From NCBI GenBank assembly GCA_945861405.1, contig CAMAUL010000022.1, positions 1 to 43,922 of the forward strand: DNA of 43,922 nt. Direction: 5' to 3'. The translations under genes and the position numbers were made by a program. Below, in pieces: positions 33,054-41,181 of this stretch. Positions within the stretch are counted from its first letter, which is position 1. Every line of letters starts with the position of its first letter. The notes beneath the pieces were generated by a model. That model was not told where the DNA came from. It made no database searches and saw nothing but the letters and a program-made list of their open reading frames with translations. The stretch comes from Candidatus Methylobacter oryzae. Its GTDB lineage: Bacteria > Pseudomonadota > Gammaproteobacteria > Methylococcales > Methylomonadaceae.

Positions 33054-35006
33054 TCACTCCCCCACCAACAACGCCAAATATTCCTCTTCACTGATAACCC
33101 GAACCCCCTTTTCCGTGGCAGCGGCGATTTTTGCCGCACCCACGTCGGAACCCGTAACCAGAAAATCGGTCTTCCCGGTGACCGAGCTGCCCACTTTTGC
33201 GCCCAAGCGTTTGGCTTCCTTGCTCATGTCGTCACGCTTGCCGTGGATCATGGTGCCGGTGAAGACGATAGTCTTGCCGGAAATCGGGCTGATGTTTTGC
33301 TGCTGCTCGGCGATTAACGGCGTTGAAATTAAATTAAAACCCAGATCGTAAATTTGCATGAAATCGGCTTTGATTTTTGCCAGACAGTCAACCACGGCGG
33401 CGCTGGTTTTCTCAGCGAAGCCTTCGATATTAATCACGTCTTCAACGGTCAGATTGAAAATATCCAGCAGATGATGATGTTGCAGCAAGCGTTCGCAATT
33501 GCCCAGCCCCATTCTATGGATGCCGAATGCGCCCAGAAAGCGCCAGTCTTCTATGGCTTCGGTACGGCTGCGTTGCAGTTGATCCAGCAGATTTTGCGCG
33601 GTTTTATCGCCAAAGCTCATTGCTTGCAATTGCTGCATGTCCAATTGATAAACGGCATAAACCGAATCGATGCCGCTAGCATGGAGTTTTTCTACGGTTT
33701 TCCCTCCGAAGCCGTCAACATTTGCCAGGGTTCTGAAAAAATGCTCGATGGTATTTTCAATTTGCGCCGGGCATTTTGTGGTGTTCAGACAATAGAGATA
33801 ATCGCTGTCCCAAACCAGTTCGCTGCCGCAACTGGGGCAATGCTCAGGGATTTGCGGCGTTGCCGGGGTAATGACCCGCTCGATTTTGGGTATCACCAAG
33901 CCCGAGCGCGTTAATTCGATCAACGTACCCTCACCGATCCCCAGTTCTTTGACCATGCCATAATGATGCGCCGTCGCCCTGGAAATCAGCGCACCGCTCA
34001 ATTTAGTCGGCGTCAACTCGGCAACCGGGTTAACCCGGCCTGATCGGGAGGTTTGCGGGGTGACTTTCAGCACGATCACTTCGGCGGTTTCGACATTGCT
34101 TTTATAGGCTATCTGCCAGCGATGGTGATGCCGCGTTGCACCCAGGTACTGTTTCAACTGGTCATTACCGACCAGCTCAAAAACGACGCCATCCACATCG
34201 TAATCGACCAATGAGTACACTTTTTCGATGACGTGGTCGAAATCGGCCAACACTTCGGCGGCTGTGCCTTGCCAAGCGGGCAACTGGGAGAATGGAAAAA
34301 ATACCGCCGCATGGTTTTGTATGGCTTCCAAAGCATGCTGTTCCAGGTCTTTTTCTTTGATGATGCTGGCCTGGAAGTTCCGGGAATTTTCAAAATACTC
34401 GGCCAGATGGCTGTTGAAATAAGTCTGGCTGACTACGATTTCACCTGCGCCCTGCCCTCGTTCGCCGTTGCCGCCGACTTTCAAGCCACGTTCGAAAACC
34501 CGGCTAATGTCGGTGCCTTTGCGGCCGTCGCCGCGCGTGTACAGCATCTTTCCGTCATCGTAAGCCGCATAACCATCCAGTTTGGGCGTGGCACGGATCA
34601 TCAGCGTAGGAACATCGACGTTACAGTCTTCGGCGGCTTTTTCCAGCCGGGCCAGCCATTTTTCGATGCCGCTTTGGCTATAGGTTTTTTCGGTCGAAAG
34701 CATCGGCTCAGGCAACGCGACGGTCTTGCCGACAAAACCGACTTCCGGTTCGACGGTTTCTAAATACGGATGGTGCGGGTGGCGTTTTTGCAGTTCTGCC
34801 AGGAAAACGAAGTCATAATCCGCATCGGAAATAAGCGGCTCACCGCCGCGATACAGCGCGTTGCAGACTTGCAAAAACTCAAGCAGCTGCTCGTCGGTCA
34901 GCTCTTTTGGATTGGCCTGTGTTGCGATTTGATCAATCAGCTCAGGGGATAATTCAACATCGGCTTGTTTTAAAAGCTCTAACTGGGTATGGCTGAGGGA
35001 TGGCAT
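33054..35006 (-). CDS. ligA: NAD-dependent DNA ligase, divergent
   Basis: 650 residues (E. coli 671). Domain order is normal: an N-terminal Ia helix region (about 1-65), adenylation domain with the lysine in PKLDG (Lys142), TRGDG, GEI (Glu189), an OB-fold, a zinc finger starting CPSCGSELVWDSDYLYC, HhH repeats, and a BRCT domain (GKTIVFTGTM to the end). It seals nicks with NAD+. Two conserved positions look changed: the Glu of motif E-x-K-x-D-G is Thr140 and the Lys of motif IV (DGVVIK in E. coli) is Glu277 (DGVVFE). PMLSTEKTYS replaces the usual PMLSLDNAFS. It occupies the standard smc-zipA-ligA position. Confidence 0.88.
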   Translation of the reverse strand: MPSLSHTQLELLKQADVELSPELIDQIATQANPKELTDEQLLEFLQVCNALYRGGEPLISDADYDFVFLAELQKRHPHHPYLETVEPEVGFVGKTVALPEPMLSTEKTYSQSGIEKWLARLEKAAEDCNVDVPTLMIRATPKLDGYAAYDDGKMLYTRGDGRKGTDISRVFERGLKVGGNGERGQGAGEIVVSQTYFNSHLAEYFENSRNFQASIIKEKDLEQHALEAIQNHAAVFFPFSQLPAWQGTAAEVLADFDHVIEKVYSLVDYDVDGVVFELVGNDQLKQYLGATRHHHRWQIAYKSNVETAEVIVLKVTPQTSRSGRVNPVAELTPTKLSGALISRATAHHYGMVKELGIGEGTLIELTRSGLVIPKIERVITPATPQIPEHCPSCGSELVWDSDYLYCLNTTKCPAQIENTIEHFFRTLANVDGFGGKTVEKLHASGIDSVYAVYQLDMQQLQAMSFGDKTAQNLLDQLQRSRTEAIEDWRFLGAFGIHRMGLGNCERLLQHHHLLDIFNLTVEDVINIEGFAEKTSAAVVDCLAKIKADFMQIYDLGFNLISTPLIAEQQQNISPISGKTIVFTGTMIHGKRDDMSKEAKRLGAKVGSSVTGKTDFLVTGSDVGAAKIAAATEKGVRVISEEEYLALLVGE

Positions 35007-35082
35007 TTAAATAACCTGAACAGGTGAATGTCGGTTTCGCAGTTTTAGGTCGGGGTAGCTCGACAACCGGGACTGTCGTATT

Positions 35083-35395
35083 ATGCTAGTTCCCAAGCTA
35101 CAGCTTGGGAATTCAGTACCGGAAGCTCTAGCTTCCCAAACTGGGATCTCATCGTTATACACAATTATTTTAAAGCACGTCATCCCGGCAGGGATTGCCG
35201 AGATCCACGACTGCACGGATGCAGGAGGTAGAGCAACGCATGGAGCAGTTGCCGAGAAGCCATGGAGGGCAATACCGGAACAAACAACAAGTACAACCTC
35301 TGTTAAATCAGGCGTTCACATCCCTGTGCTCTGGATTCCGGCAATCCCTGCCGGAATGACGGTATACCGCAAACATCTGCGTAAACGATGAGGAG
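35083..35395. repeat. Composite repeat between ligA and the DUF1640 gene
   Basis: In order: tagttcccaagct and a short palindrome, gggatctcatcgttatacac, then a palindrome opening cgtcatcccggcaggg and closing cctgccggaatgacg. Its interior holds the lpdA-type repeat (35208-35256). The same order (tagttcccaagct, ggatctctcgtcgttatacac, cgtcataccggca) recurs at 43756-43922. It looks like a nested accumulation of small elements. Confidence 0.65.
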
Positions 35396-35426
35396 CTGGA
35401 GCTTGGGAACGACCAGCACCCATTTA

Positions 35427-35526
35427 GATGTCGTGTTTTATAGCCATCTCGGTGTTAAACACGTCTTATAAAGCTTCTGAATACAATTTTTAAAATCACA
35501 AACTCTGCCGAATAGCCTGGATAGCC
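35427..35526 (-). pseudogene. Decayed duplicate of DUF1640 and zipA gene pieces
   Basis: 35427-35480 matches 35712-35765, the middle of the DUF1640 gene, at 46 of 54 positions without gaps. 35488-35526 matches 35893-35931, the 3' end of zipA, at most positions. The two pieces keep the same order and strand as the intact pair, but the DNA between them has been lost. 35527-35585 holds ggtacgcatagcgcacc, a small palindromic repeat. Confidence 0.7.
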
Positions 35527-35585
35527 TTGTGCGCATACCTTAAAGCATTCAATGGTACGCATAGCGCACCCTACAAAGTCGTGGA

Positions 35586-35849
35586 TTAGCTGAAAATCTT
35601 AAATAAAATGGAAACAGACATAGCCAAATTAAAACCAATCATCCATTTTACCAGTGTAAACTCGCCTTGGATTTTTTCAAACCGCGTATCAATCTTTAAT
35701 TCCAATTCTTTGATGTCGTGCTTTGTGGCCACCTCGGTGTTAAGCACTTCTTTTAAAGCTTCCGATTGCGCTCTGGCTTGATTCTCTGGGACACCTCCAT
35801 TTTTCAAGGCTTCCACGTATTTCAAGGTGTCGAAAGTAACAGTACTCAT
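35586..35849 (-). CDS. DUF1640 / CCDC90-type coiled-coil membrane protein
   Basis: 87 residues. FDTLKYVEALKNGGVPENQA, followed by a coiled coil (ALKEVLNTEVATKHDIKELE, LKIDTRFEKIQGEF) and a C-terminal membrane helix (VKWMIGFNLAMSVSILFKIF), is the usual DUF1640 layout. The function in bacteria is unknown; eukaryotic relatives are mitochondrial MCUR1/CCDC90 proteins. Of two adjacent ATG codons, the second (35849) has the better spacing to aaaggg. It sits between zipA and ligA, which are normally adjacent, and a decayed copy of its middle lies downstream at 35427-35480. Confidence 0.82.
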   Translation of the reverse strand: MSTVTFDTLKYVEALKNGGVPENQARAQSEALKEVLNTEVATKHDIKELELKIDTRFEKIQGEFTLVKWMIGFNLAMSVSILFKIFS

Positions 35850-35901
35850 CATTTTTCCCTTTCATCAATAGAATAGGAATGCCAAAAGTAGGCTATTAAA
35901 A

Positions 35902-36612
35902 TCACAAGCTCTGCCGAATGGCCTGAATAGTCGCATTGGTCAGCGGCTGTCTTCTGTGATCTAGTATCACGCCGTCCAATTTTTCGGCTATCAGGTGGAT
36001 GGTTTCTATATAGTCATCGAAAACGCCCTGTGCATTATCCAATGCTTCGGGCTGCATGAAAAACACGAGGCCGGGGCAGTAAAAATTTTCTAAATCCTTA
36101 TCAGGAAAAGTACCCGGCTCTACAATACAGGCCACGCCAAAATCAACCAGCCGGTTAGGATCCAGCCGTTCGAATATTTTCAAGCTACCGTATTCAAGCC
36201 CGACCATTTTAAAGGCGTCAACCAAATCGGCACCGTTAAAATCTTCATCCGCCTTGGTAATAATGCTGAACTGAATAATCTCCGGTGCGGCTGCGCGTGG
36301 CGGCGGCTCTACTTCGTCGTCTTCTTCTTCATCCTCATAGTAGGGTTCGTCATCGTCTTCATCATAATATCGAGCCGATTTGTCAGGGGCATGGTGATGA
36401 GCATCGACATTGCTTTTGACCCCTAGCGGGATAATATCGAAGTCGTCTCTGGGATCGATCTCCTCAGCTTCATCGTCATAGTCGCCCTCATCATCGTAAA
36501 ACTCCATGTCTTCACGGGATCTTTTGTCTTTTATATAAGCCCAAGCCAACATGGCGACGACCACAACCACGCCGGTTACAATAATTACAATTCTTAAGAT
36601 TTCTTTATCCAT
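35902..36612 (-). CDS. zipA: Cell division protein ZipA
   Basis: 236 residues, shorter than E. coli ZipA (328) because of a short linker. Residues 6-27 are the N-terminal membrane helix (ILRIVIIVTGVVVVVAMLAW), then a very acidic linker (EFYDDEGDYDDEAEEIDPRD, YYDEDDDEPYYEDEEEDDEV) in place of the usual Pro/Gln-rich one. Residues about 108-236 are the ZipA C-terminal FtsZ-binding domain (IIQFSIITKADEDFNGADLV, FGVACIVEPGTFPD, LVFFMQPEALDNAQGVFDDY). It tethers the FtsZ ring to the inner membrane. The ATG shares its A with the smc stop, so translation is coupled. Confidence 0.93.
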   Translation of the reverse strand: MDKEILRIVIIVTGVVVVVAMLAWAYIKDKRSREDMEFYDDEGDYDDEAEEIDPRDDFDIIPLGVKSNVDAHHHAPDKSARYYDEDDDEPYYEDEEEDDEVEPPPRAAAPEIIQFSIITKADEDFNGADLVDAFKMVGLEYGSLKIFERLDPNRLVDFGVACIVEPGTFPDKDLENFYCPGLVFFMQPEALDNAQGVFDDYIETIHLIAEKLDGVILDHRRQPLTNATIQAIRQSL

Positions 36613-39600
36613 TATATTTCCGCCAGACTCACTGCTTCTTCAATATCAACTGCGACCATCCGGGACACGCCCGGCTCTTTCATAGTAACACCTGCCAGCT
36701 GTTTTGCAATTTCCATCGTCACTTTGTTGTGGGAAATATACAAAAACTGCACCGATTCCGACATCTCTTCGACCATTTTCGAAAACCGCCCGACATTGGC
36801 ATCATCCAACGGCGCATCGACCTCATCCAGCAAACAAAATGGCGCGGGATTGAGTTCGAATATCGAAAACACCAAGGCGACCGCCGTTAATGCCTTCTCT
36901 CCACCGGACAACAAATGTATCGAGCTGTTCTTCTTTCCGGGCGGTCTGGCAATAATATTTACGCCCGCTTCCAGCTCGTCTTGCTCGGTCAATTCCAAAT
37001 AAGCGTGACCGCCACCGAACAGCTTGGGGAACTTTTCCTGCAAGCCGGAGTTTATTTTATCGAATGTTTCCTTAAATCGCAGCCGACTTTCTTTGTCGAT
37101 CTGGCTGATCGCCTGATCCAGGGTCTGCAAGGCCTCGATCAAATCGGCATGCTGCTCGTCAAGGAACTCCATCCGCTCCGACTGCGCTTTGAATTCTTCA
37201 ATCGCGGTCAGGTTAATGGTACCTAATCTTTCGATTTGAGCCAACAAGTCATCGACGGTTTTTTTCCAGCTGTGTTCTTCCGCCTGTTCCGGCAAGCTTT
37301 GCAACACCGTCTCGACATCCGCATCGATTTCGTTAAGCTGCTCGTTGACGGTTTGCTGGCGCACCTTGCTTTCCTGCAATTCAAAACGGATGGTATCCAG
37401 CGCTTCCTTTTGCTTTTCCAATGCGCGTTGCACCCGGATATGTTCTTCGGACAGTTTTGTTATTTCCGCCTCAAGGTCTTCCTGTAACAAGCGCTGTTGT
37501 TTCAACTGAGCTTCCAACTGCTCCTTATCGACAACCAGCTGCTCCAACTGCTTTTTTTCGTCATCCATCGGGGTCAGCGTTTGGTGCAGGCTAAGCTCCA
37601 AATCGGCGATGCGTTCAAGCGACTGCTGATGCTGTAATTGCAACCGTTCCAACTGCTTGCCGGTCAAGATTTCAGATGACCGCAACGATTCAATCTGCGA
37701 TTTGATGCTGAAAACCTGCTGCCTTGCTTCATTGGCGGATTGATCGGCTCGCTGTTGCTGCGATTGCAAATCCTGATTCAACGCTTCCAGACTCTGCTTT
37801 TTTTGCTCCTGCTCGGTCATGACCTGTTCGGCCTGCTCCAGCAACAGCTGGGATTCGGCCATAGTCTCGGCGTTTTCGGCGGTCTCGCGGCTGATCTCTT
37901 CAATATCGTTGCAGACCTGTTCCAGGCGGCGCTGCTGATGTTCCAGCCGGGCCGAATGCGCGCTGAACTCGGCGCTTTTTACCGACAGCTCTGCACCCAG
38001 GCTGTTGTCCTGCTGCTGGATCGATTCGCGCTGGACTTCCGCGTCTTTCAATCCGGTTTCTGCGCTTTCCAGCTGGTCTTCAAACGCTTCGATTTCGCTG
38101 TGTAGGTCTTCCTGCCGCTGCTTTAACAGGCGTAATTCCTTCTCGCGCTGCAATACGCCGGTTTTGCTGTCTTTGGCTCGGATGATTTTGATCCAGCCCG
38201 AGCCGAACCAAGTGCCGTCTGGGGTAATAACCGATTCATGCGGTTTCAGTTGTGAAGATAAAGTTCTCGCGGCTTCGGTATCATCGGCGCAGTAAACCCC
38301 GGCCAACAGGTTACTCAAATCCCAGGGCGCTTTTACTTTATCCAAGAGGTTTGTGGGGGCGACTTCAGTCGCCCAGCGGGCAGAATCGGCGACTGAAGTC
38401 GCCCCCACAGATTTGGTCTCAACCAGCGTTAACGATTCATCGGTCAAACGCTGCAAACCCGGAATAACCTGGTCGGCGCTCTCGATGCAAATAGCCTCAA
38501 GGTAACTGCCCAACACCGTTTCAACCGCCGTATCCCAGCCTGATTGAACGTCCAAGAATTCGGCAAGCCGCCTATTTTCAACCAAATCCACCGACTCCAA
38601 CCATGTACCGAGATGCTTGTTGTCCTTACCCATCGCATGTTGCTGCAACAATTCCAGCGAGGTGATTTTGCCTTTAACGCTTTGCATTTCCGTGCGACGC
38701 GAGTGCAGCTCATCATGGTACTGCTTGACCTGCTGCCGTTGCTCGCGTATCTGCTGATGCAGGCTTTCAAGGTTATTTTGCAAATCTTCACGCTGCGTCT
38801 CGATGGCTTCAATGCCCGCATCCAGCGCTTCAATCTCGCTTTGCAAATCATTGGCCGAAAGCTCGCTGCGCTCACCATGCAATTTATCCAAGCGGATTTG
38901 CAACTGGCGGTTCTGGTTTTCCAGCTGCACGGTTTTGACTCGTTGCACTTCGGACTGTTCCTTGTAGCTTGAGCTAGTCGTCCGGTACGCTTCCCACTTC
39001 TCCTGCCAGGAGTTTTTCTGCTGCTGCACTTCCTGCTGGTTGTGCAAAACATCTTCCTGCCTTTCCTCGGCGACAATCAACGATTCTTCGGCTTCAACCA
39101 AGGACTGTTTGATTTCTTCCAGCTGCTGCACATCGGCTTCGAGTTCTTTTAGCGACTCGGCGGCCTGCTCACGCAAACGGTTAATTTCAACGGCGGTTTG
39201 TTCGCGACTAAGCTCGCTATGCTTGATGGTCTGCTCAAGACCGCTGACTTCGGCGACAATCTGGTAATAATCGCCCTGCGAACTGTTGGTTTGTTGTTGT
39301 TGGGTTTTATACTCGGCGCGTTTCGCTTCGATGCTGTTGTCGATGTCGCGCAGCTCTACAAACAAGCGGTTATGTTCATGAGCCACTGCCTGCAATTTTT
39401 CATCCAATTGCTTGGCGGCCTGATGATAGGTATTCCAGCGCATCGCCAGCAGTTCTAACTTGAATTGGCGTTCCTGTTTTTTAAGCTCGGTATATTTTTC
39501 GGCTTTTTCGGCTTGCTTTTGCAGATGCTTGATTTGCTTTTCAACTTCGTCGCGCAAATCGTCGAGCCGTTCCAGATTTTCACGGGTGTGTTTCATCCGG

Positions 39601-40145
39601 GTTTCGGTTTCGCTACGGCGCTCCTTGTATTTGGAAACGCCCGCCGCTTCCTCGATATGAATCCGCAAATCCTCGGGTTTGGCTTCGACCATCCTGGATA
39701 TGGTGCCCTGCTCGATGATCGCATAGCTACGCGAACCCAGGCCGGTGCCCAAAAAGATGTCGGTGATGTCTTTCCTGCGGCAACGCGAACCGTTCAGCAT
39801 AAACACGGAAGTGCCGTCACGGCTGACCTGACGCTTGATCGCAATAGTGTCGTATTGGGAATATTCGCCGCCCAGCTTGCCTTCGCTGTTATTGAAGACC
39901 AGCTCGACCGAAGCCGTACTGACCGGTTTGCGTCCCGATGAGCCGTTAAAAATCACGTCGGCCATACTGCCGCCGCGCAAATGCTTGGCGGAGCTCTCAC
40001 CCATCACCCAGCGTACTGCGTCGATAATGTTGGATTTGCCGCAGCCGTTAGGCCCGACGATGGCGGTCAGGTTACCGCTGATCGGTATGACCGTTGTATC
40101 AACAAAAGATTTGAAACCCGAAAGCTTGATTTTTTCCAGTTTCAT
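36612..40145 (-). CDS. smc: Chromosome segregation ATPase SMC
   Basis: 1177 residues, usual SMC length. Walker A is GPNGCGKSNI (31-40). Long heptad-rich coiled coils run at about 165-490 and 680-1010 around a hinge (about 510-670). The ABC signature LLSGGEKALTAVALVFSIFE and Walker B APFCLLDEVDAPLDD are near the C-terminus. It forms ring dimers with ScpA/ScpB and compacts the chromosome. Residues about 579-598 (SVGATSVADSARWATEVAPT) in the hinge region are encoded by a perfect palindrome (38352-38409) and look like an in-frame insertion. It is the first gene of smc-zipA-DUF1640-ligA. Confidence 0.97.
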   Translation of the reverse strand: MKLEKIKLSGFKSFVDTTVIPISGNLTAIVGPNGCGKSNIIDAVRWVMGESSAKHLRGGSMADVIFNGSSGRKPVSTASVELVFNNSEGKLGGEYSQYDTIAIKRQVSRDGTSVFMLNGSRCRRKDITDIFLGTGLGSRSYAIIEQGTISRMVEAKPEDLRIHIEEAAGVSKYKERRSETETRMKHTRENLERLDDLRDEVEKQIKHLQKQAEKAEKYTELKKQERQFKLELLAMRWNTYHQAAKQLDEKLQAVAHEHNRLFVELRDIDNSIEAKRAEYKTQQQQTNSSQGDYYQIVAEVSGLEQTIKHSELSREQTAVEINRLREQAAESLKELEADVQQLEEIKQSLVEAEESLIVAEERQEDVLHNQQEVQQQKNSWQEKWEAYRTTSSSYKEQSEVQRVKTVQLENQNRQLQIRLDKLHGERSELSANDLQSEIEALDAGIEAIETQREDLQNNLESLHQQIREQRQQVKQYHDELHSRRTEMQSVKGKITSLELLQQHAMGKDNKHLGTWLESVDLVENRRLAEFLDVQSGWDTAVETVLGSYLEAICIESADQVIPGLQRLTDESLTLVETKSVGATSVADSARWATEVAPTNLLDKVKAPWDLSNLLAGVYCADDTEAARTLSSQLKPHESVITPDGTWFGSGWIKIIRAKDSKTGVLQREKELRLLKQRQEDLHSEIEAFEDQLESAETGLKDAEVQRESIQQQDNSLGAELSVKSAEFSAHSARLEHQQRRLEQVCNDIEEISRETAENAETMAESQLLLEQAEQVMTEQEQKKQSLEALNQDLQSQQQRADQSANEARQQVFSIKSQIESLRSSEILTGKQLERLQLQHQQSLERIADLELSLHQTLTPMDDEKKQLEQLVVDKEQLEAQLKQQRLLQEDLEAEITKLSEEHIRVQRALEKQKEALDTIRFELQESKVRQQTVNEQLNEIDADVETVLQSLPEQAEEHSWKKTVDDLLAQIERLGTINLTAIEEFKAQSERMEFLDEQHADLIEALQTLDQAISQIDKESRLRFKETFDKINSGLQEKFPKLFGGGHAYLELTEQDELEAGVNIIARPPGKKNSSIHLLSGGEKALTAVALVFSIFELNPAPFCLLDEVDAPLDDANVGRFSKMVEEMSESVQFLYISHNKVTMEIAKQLAGVTMKEPGVSRMVAVDIEEAVSLAEI
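38352..38409. repeat. Perfect palindrome inserted in smc
   Basis: tgtgggggcgacttcagtcg (38352-38371) plus two more bases is the exact reverse complement of 38388-38409: 22-bp arms around a 14-base loop. Translation stays open through it. The gcgacttcagtcgcc core resembles gtcgccc/gggcgac repeat fragments at 7698-7760, so this is probably a dispersed element. Confidence 0.8.
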
Positions 40146-40202
40146 AGTACTGGTATGAATATCCCGACAGTTGAATTAAAATGGCTAAGCAGTTGGAAAT
40201 TG

Positions 40203-40285
40203 GAACACGGATGACGCAGATTTGGACGGATTTACACGGATTTGTTTCCGTTTTAAATCAGTGTTTATCAGCCAGGTCAGTGTTC
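40203..40285. repeat. ERIC-like palindromic element between smc and queF
   Basis: Begins gaacacggatgacgcagatt and ends aggtcagtgttc, with gatttacacggatt and cagtgtttatcagcc inside. Same family as 17939-18026. It lies between the divergent smc and queF genes, so it is near both promoters. No riboswitch is visible in the remaining 90 bp before queF. Confidence 0.6.
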
Positions 40286-40372
40286 TTATTAAATCCACAT
40301 CTGCCGAACAGTCGCCTATTATTAACGATAATTAGCTGAGATTCGACCTTTTTATACACCTCTCTTTTTTTA

Positions 40373-40771
40373 ATGCCAAAAATGACAACACAACCTAGCA
40401 AAGACCTGGAAACTTTCGACAACCCTAACCCAAGTCGCGACTACACCATCCGCATCGACGTACCTGAGTTCACCTGCCTGTGTCCAAAAACAGGCCAGCC
40501 GGATTTTGCTACCATCCAGATCGAATATGTACCCGGCGCACTGTGCGTCGAACTCAAAGCGCTTAAACTCTACATGTGGGCGTTTCGGGATCAAGGCGCA
40601 TTTCATGAGGCCGTTACCAACGAAATCCTTGATGACCTCGTTAAAGCCGTAGAGCCAAACTTCATGCGTATCCGCGCCGAGTTTAACGTGCGCGGCGGCA
40701 TTTACACCACCGTCGTTGTGGAACACAGAAACCCGAAATGGCAAGCGCCGGAATTGGTTACGCTGCCTTAA
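40373..40771 (+). CDS. queF: NADPH-dependent 7-cyano-7-deazaguanine reductase
   Basis: 132 residues, so the short unimodular form rather than the double-length E. coli form. Reduces preQ0 to preQ1 in queuosine synthesis, in the cytoplasm. The catalytic Cys is one of two in [16 protein letters not shown]. The QueF motif is present as [20 protein letters not shown] (usual E-[SL]-K-[SA]-x-K-x-Y), and the C-terminal [14 protein letters not shown] is typical. The start is ATG 40373 or 40382; neither has a strong Shine-Dalgarno sequence. No other queuosine gene is adjacent. Confidence 0.93.
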   Translation: MPKMTTQPSKDLETFDNPNPSRDYTIRIDVPEFTCLCPKTGQPDFATIQIEYVPGALCVELKALKLYMWAFRDQGAFHEAVTNEILDDLVKAVEPNFMRIRAEFNVRGGIYTTVVVEHRNPKWQAPELVTLP

Positions 40772-40803
40772 GGCGTTTAATAATGAATCCACCAAAAAGC
40801 ATC

Positions 40804-40869
40804 GTCCACGAAAAACACAAACAACACGAACATATTGTGTTTTTCGTGCCTTTCGTGTTTTTCGTGGAC
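40804..40869. repeat. Inverted repeat gtccacgaaaaacac
   Basis: Perfect 15-bp arms gtccacgaaaaacac (40804-40818) and gtgtttttcgtggac (40855-40869), with further cgaa/ttcg pairing inside. It fills the gap between queF and the FlhB-like gene. A half-repeat (tgtctttcgtggataaagc) is at 3332-3350, upstream of the galU end. Confidence 0.7.
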
Positions 40870-40896
40870 AAAATGATTTTTCTAAGTTGAATCATC

Positions 40897-41181
40897 ATGG
40901 CTAAGACCTATCACACCTCGGACATTGCGGTCGCGTTAAAATACGACGGCAAAAATGCGCCCAAGGTTACCGCATCCGGCACGGGTCTTACCGCAGAGCA
41001 AATCTTAGCAATCGCCGAAGCACACGGAATACCGCTGCAAACCGAGCCGGAACTGGCAAGGATACTGGCGCAAATCCCGTTAGGCGATGAAATCCCCAAT
41101 GAACTCTATGTTGCCGTCGCAGAAATTATCGCCTTCGCGTATTTCTTAAGCGGCAAAACACCCGACAATTACACACCATGA
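40897..41181 (+). CDS. Solitary FlhB C-terminal domain protein
   Basis: 94 residues. IAVALKYDGKNAPKVTASG, LTAEQILAIAEAHGIPLQTE, PELARILAQIPLGDEIPNEL and AVAEIIAFAYFL match the cytoplasmic C-terminal domain of FlhB/YscU export-gate proteins just after their autocleavage site. The NPTH motif is absent (HTSDIAVALKYD instead), so it represents only the post-cleavage part, without membrane helices. Such stand-alone forms (FhlB/YlqH-like) can substitute for FlhB-C in some bacteria. No flagellar gene is adjacent. Its stop overlaps psd by 4 bp (ATGA). Confidence 0.85.
   Translation: MAKTYHTSDIAVALKYDGKNAPKVTASGTGLTAEQILAIAEAHGIPLQTEPELARILAQIPLGDEIPNELYVAVAEIIAFAYFLSGKTPDNYTP

Noticed and set aside
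38444..39076. 210-codon frame on the minus strand inside smc
   Set aside because: It lies wholly within smc in another frame on the same strand, and its basic, Cys-rich translation is typical of an out-of-frame reading of coiled-coil codons.
40286..40372. PreQ1 riboswitch before queF
   Set aside because: I looked for the short hairpin plus A-rich tail of the preQ1 aptamer and found neither.
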